From positions 6,579,001-6,639,000 of the forward strand of contig NC_088326.1 in assembly GCF_910592395.1 (NCBI RefSeq): DNA of 60,000 nucleotides. Direction: 5' to 3'. Each line of letters opens with the position of its first letter. The stretch's first letter is position 1. Below the pieces are notes generated by a model. That model was given only the letters and a program-made list of their open reading frames with translations, was not told where the DNA came from and did not search any database. Positions 56,692 to 60,000 of this stretch are shown here, piece after piece. Both the position numbers and the translations under genes were made by a program. This DNA is from Lineus longissimus. Its lineage: Eukaryota; Nemertea; Pilidiophora; Heteronemertea; Lineidae.

Positions 56692-57240
56692 ATGGTAAAT
56701 TTCAAAAACATGAATAGCGAATGCTATTTAGCAGGAGATTATAACATTGATCTATTGAAAATCAAAGAAAAAAAGGCGATCAATGATTACATCGACAACT
56801 TATTCACACTATCAATCTATCCAACAATAACCCGACCGACGCGAATAACCCCACATAGTGCAACTCTCATTGACAACTTCCTATGTCGACTCTCAAAGAC
56901 ATTCACAACACTATCAACTGGTATATTAAACCAAAGAAAAAAAGGCGATCAATGATTACATCGACAACTTATTCACACTATCAATCTATCCAACAATAAC
57001 CCGACCGACGCGAATAACCCCACATAGTGCAACTCTCATTGACAACTTCCTATGTCGATTCTCAAAGACATTCACAACACTATCAACTGGTATATTAAAC
57101 CATCGTTTTTCAGACCATCAACCTTACTTCCTGGAAATAAAAGATGACCGGAAGATTTGCAATGAAACTAACAATCCTAAACACATTCAATTCAGGAAAT
57201 TCAACACTGAAAATATTATGAATTTTAAAAGAACTCTTAA
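56692..57240 (+). pseudogene. LINE endonuclease C-terminus with a 169-bp duplication
   Basis: Frame 56692-56955 holds ECYLAGDYNIDLLK and TITRPTRITPHSATLIDNF. The segment 56763-56931 is repeated at 56932-57100 with one visible difference (C at 56890, T at 57059). Since 169 is not a multiple of three, the duplication breaks the frame. The second copy runs on into the SDHQP motif that completes the domain. Confidence 0.85.
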
Positions 57241-57379
57241 GTGTAACCCTAGCAAATCTCCATCATGATCCAACTTGGTCAACGCTGAGCATAAATGATA
57301 GCTTCAATAAATTTCATACCATAATTACCAAGTGCAAAGAGAAACACTTTCCACTGATATCTGTTAAGTTTAATAAACA

Positions 57380-58042
57380 TAGACATAAAAAGGAACCCTG
57401 GATTACAAGCGCTCTTGTCAAATCAATTACGAAAAGGGACAAACTCTACAAAAAACTTAAAGGAACTCCAAGAAACTGTCAACTCTATGAAACAAGACAT
57501 TATCAACTCAGAAATTATAATAAGATTCTACGACGACTCATTCATGGAGCAAAAAGGTCATACTACACTGAGCAATTCAACAAATGTGCGAATGACAGCA
57601 GAAAAACCTGGTCAAATATAAACTCGATCATAAAGAAAAAATCAAACAATAAGGGTGAACAAATACCAAGTTCGTTCAGTGTAAATAATGTACAAACAAC
57701 CGATAAAACAGTTATAGCCAATGGTTTTAATGACTTCTTTGTAAATATCGGTCCTCAACTTTCAAAAAGCATAAAGCCTATCACCACTGATTTCAAACAT
57801 TACCTGGATAATCAAAGAGATAAGACCTTTCAATTTACGAAAATAAACCGAATGGATATTGCTAAAGTAATTGACAATCTAAATCCGAAACCTAGCAGTG
57901 GCTGGGATGGTATATCCACTAAACTCTTAAAAATGTGCAAATTTGAAATTCTTGACATTGTCACAGCTTTAGTAAACCGCTCTCTTGAATCAGGCATTTT
58001 CCCAGACAATCTTAAAATAGCAAAAGTTATTCCGTTATTTAA
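57380..58042 (+). pseudogene. LINE reverse transcriptase, N-terminal part before insertion
   Basis: In the coding frame: KKEPWITSALVKSITKRDKL, a helical linker, then MDIAKVIDNLNPKPSSGWDG, ISTKLLKMC and DNLKIAKVIPLF. It is cut at about 58042 by the 1.68-kb insert. The frame continues at 59731. Confidence 0.85.
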
Positions 58043-59725
58043 CAAGAGGCCCAAGGGCCTGGCGCTCAGCTGAGTTAATATCATTAATATCTTCCCGGTG
58101 TTTAGTTCATTATGCATGAAAATGGCATGCTCCATGGTATTTGATATCCTTTTGCGTTCACTACGGTACCAATGTTTTTGGTTGACATAATTATGCCACT
58201 GTTCATTCCTCAATCCTGACCATAATTCGGGTGAAATCATCGTATGAAAATATTTACCGAAACATGAAGTTTATGCCATGAATGAGGATACTCATTGTCA
58301 TAGCCTCGTTTACAAGTACGAAGTATTTTCCCGCGAATATTCAAAACTGCTTGGCTCCTTGCCAGTTAAATAACATGTGACTATACACAAAATAGAAAAC
58401 TTTGATGGAAATTGTAAATCATTTTTTTATCTATCAGGGGAAACAAGCTGATGATGATCAAATAAATCATTCATGAGAAATCGTTTTGTTGCTGAAGCTT
58501 GCATGACGAAGTTAATGCTAAACCTTTTCTTGTGCTCTACTGCGCCACCGTAGTTTTCTATTTAGACCAGCGATGACGTCATTTCTGGTGATTCCCTACG
58601 TTGTCCAATGAGCGCTTTTTAAAATGTGCCATTTGGTATTGTACAGTATGCAATGTATTTTTTCAGCGCTGCCAGTTGCCGAAGAGAATGCCGTAGCTCC
58701 CTCAATTTCCAATCAATTTTCATGGGAGTGACATTATTGTATTGCTTAGAATGTCTACTTTTTACTCATGAAAGAATCGTAGAACTAAAACATAATAGGC
58801 GAACAGAATCATGCCGATTCACTGCACATAGGCCTACTGTGGGAATTCTCCACTTCAAAATACATCGGCGATGTCATCGCGAACAGAGCATGCACTTCCG
58901 ATATCGTTTTCACAGAAATGTCGCCAAATATTCAAGAACTAATTTCTGAATTTAGTCACTAAAGACCTTATGACTACCACTGAAACGAACTAGTGATAAT
59001 ATCGCCTACCAGACTACTTTTTAAGCAGAAAATTGGGTACTTGAGTGTCATTGAGCTCCAAGATTATTGCACATAGCGTAAACAACATGCCACCATTTTG
59101 TCTCCGCTTCGGTATTTCGTACGCCGCTTATAATGCACCTTCTCAATTAAAACCAACATAATAAGGCCTTACATCGTTGATTGAATAGGAACACCACACA
59201 AAACACAATAAAGTAGGGGTACAATCGATTACGAAGCTGAAGTGAACAGTGATTTATTCCTGGAGCTACTGCTTTTGTTGTGTAGCTGCCATGTTTTGAG
59301 AACTGGCAAATAGGAGACTTCATTGATGGCTGACGTCATCGGGCGGGAATTTGAATCGGCAGAAATAATTAAAAGGCAGGTAGCGCCCTCTCCTGTTAAA
59401 ATTTTGAACTTTTTCTCAATAAAATAGATTTTCAAGAATTTTATCTTAATATTAGAGCATATTTCGACTAATTCTGCTGCTCCTAGGCCGATATAGGCCA
59501 GTTTCCTTCATGCACTCTCGCTCGCAGGAAGTAGGTCGAATGGCGACAAATTTTGTTTTGAAAGTAGAGTTTGACCAGAAGTATCCAGAAATGCAAAATT
59601 GAAGTCTCTAGGTCTTACGGTTACAAAATGTGCACCATGGGTTTAACGGACAGATGGATGGATGGATGGACAGACGGACGCCACTGAACAACTTATTTGA
59701 CAAGCTCGGCTGACTTAGTCAGCTG
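58043..59725. mobile_element. 1.68-kb element inserted in the LINE reverse transcriptase
   Basis: The left end reads CAAGAGGCCCAAGGGCCTGG and CGCTCAGCTGAG; the right end reads AGCTCGGCTGACTTAGTCAG followed by CTGAGCT, a near-palindrome. The insert falls in an A-run (AA on the left, six A on the right), implying about a 2-bp duplication. Inside are a GGAT microsatellite (about 59655-59669) and GAAGTCTCTAGGTCTTACGG. No transposase is seen; open frames such as 58626-58949 have no known domain. The class is unresolved. Confidence 0.8.
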
Positions 59726-59730
59726 AGCTA

Positions 59731-60000
59731 AAAAAGGGGAAAAAGATTCATTTAACAACTACCGGCCAATATCCCTTCTTTCATCAATCTCAAAAATCTA
59801 TGAAAGAATCATACATGATCAACTCACTAAATATCTCGTCGACGACAAAATAATCTTTGAAAGTCAATATGGTTTCCGAAAAAAACACTCAACAGACCTC
59901 GCCGCAGCAGAGTTAATTGATAGAATAACTAAAACCTTGGATAACAACAAGAAATCAATTGCCATATTTATGGATCTGTCCAAGGCTTTCGATACATTGG
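59731..60000 (+). pseudogene. LINE reverse transcriptase, continuation after insertion
   Basis: The frame gives KGEKDSFNNYRPISLLSSIS, then KYLVDDKIIFESQYGFRKKH and SIAIFMDLSKAFDTL, which includes the first catalytic Asp. It leaves the window without the YxDD motif. It picks up exactly where the frame stopped at 58042. Confidence 0.9.

Larger units (their letters stand above)
56680..60000 (+). mobile_element. Second non-LTR retrotransposon, degenerate, runs off the edge
   Basis: An endonuclease C-terminal part (AGDYNIDLLK, SDHQPYFLEI) is followed by an RT linker and RT fingers. It is 5' truncated, carries a 169-bp tandem duplication, and is split at 58043-59725 by another element. The RT resumes at 59731 and continues beyond 60000. 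RT motifs (GWDGIST, NNYRPISLLSSISK, FMDLSKAFDTL) suggest a CR1/jockey-type element, a different family from the LINE at 2439-6480. Confidence 0.85.

Noticed and set aside
58626-58949. 107-residue frame in the 1.68-kb insert as a possible transposase
   Set aside because: No catalytic motif, Cys/His-rich by chance, and no similarity to known element proteins.
1-60000. tRNA or rRNA genes
   Set aside because: No cloverleaf with A/B-box pattern or rRNA-like sequence was noticed by eye; a covariance-model scan would be the decisive test.

Overview
The window is eukaryotic DNA from an animal, most likely a marine invertebrate. It has long AT-rich spacers, split genes with GT-AG introns, several retroelement classes and a very high load of DNA transposons. 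I see no rRNA, tRNA, CRISPR array or bacterial-style operon. The species cannot be read from the sequence.

Host gene: three coding exons on the minus strand (50210-50078, 46156-45987, 25091-24906) join with matching splice phases. They give the C-terminal end of a JmjC/cupin-fold protein with an EF-hand-like tail. Its introns of 3.9 kb and 20.9 kb hold most of the repeats between 25 and 50 kb. A second split gene on the plus strand (52540-56622) encodes a Cys-rich protein with FEN/PIN-like acidic motifs. It is broken by stops, frame changes and a large internal loss.

Left part (1-9.3 kb): minor repeats, then a broken non-LTR retrotransposon (2439-6480) split by a 1008-bp inverted-repeat element with a 9-bp target duplication. 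After that comes a 1594-bp TAA-flanked element (7710-9303) that carries a long GGCACT-based inverted array.

Centre-left (11.5-19.2 kb): a PIF/Harbinger element A (transposase plus Myb/SANT-like protein) contains a complete second PIF/Harbinger element B (transposase plus MADF-BESS protein). In B the two genes are interdigitated: each has one exon inside an intron of the other, on opposite strands, with no exon overlap. Both B proteins read through without damage, so B is a candidate autonomous element. Related internal-deletion derivatives lie at 23.9-24.7 kb and 47.7-49.4 kb.

Centre (33.2-42.1 kb): an old tyrosine-recombinase retroelement on the minus strand (gag-like ORF, RT, RNase H, YR) is cut inside its recombinase domain by a younger DIRS-type element (33608-37867) with inverted terminal repeats.

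Right part: two copies of a 970-bp repeat lie in opposite orientation in the two host introns. The one at 47.3-50.0 kb is interrupted by the Harbinger-derived cluster, while the one at 28.7-29.7 kb is the uninterrupted form. Tandem arrays of a ~305-bp repeat occur at 44.6-45.2 kb and inside the last intron of the Cys-rich gene. The window ends in a second non-LTR element (56.7-60 kb), which has its own 169-bp duplication and a 1.7-kb insertion.
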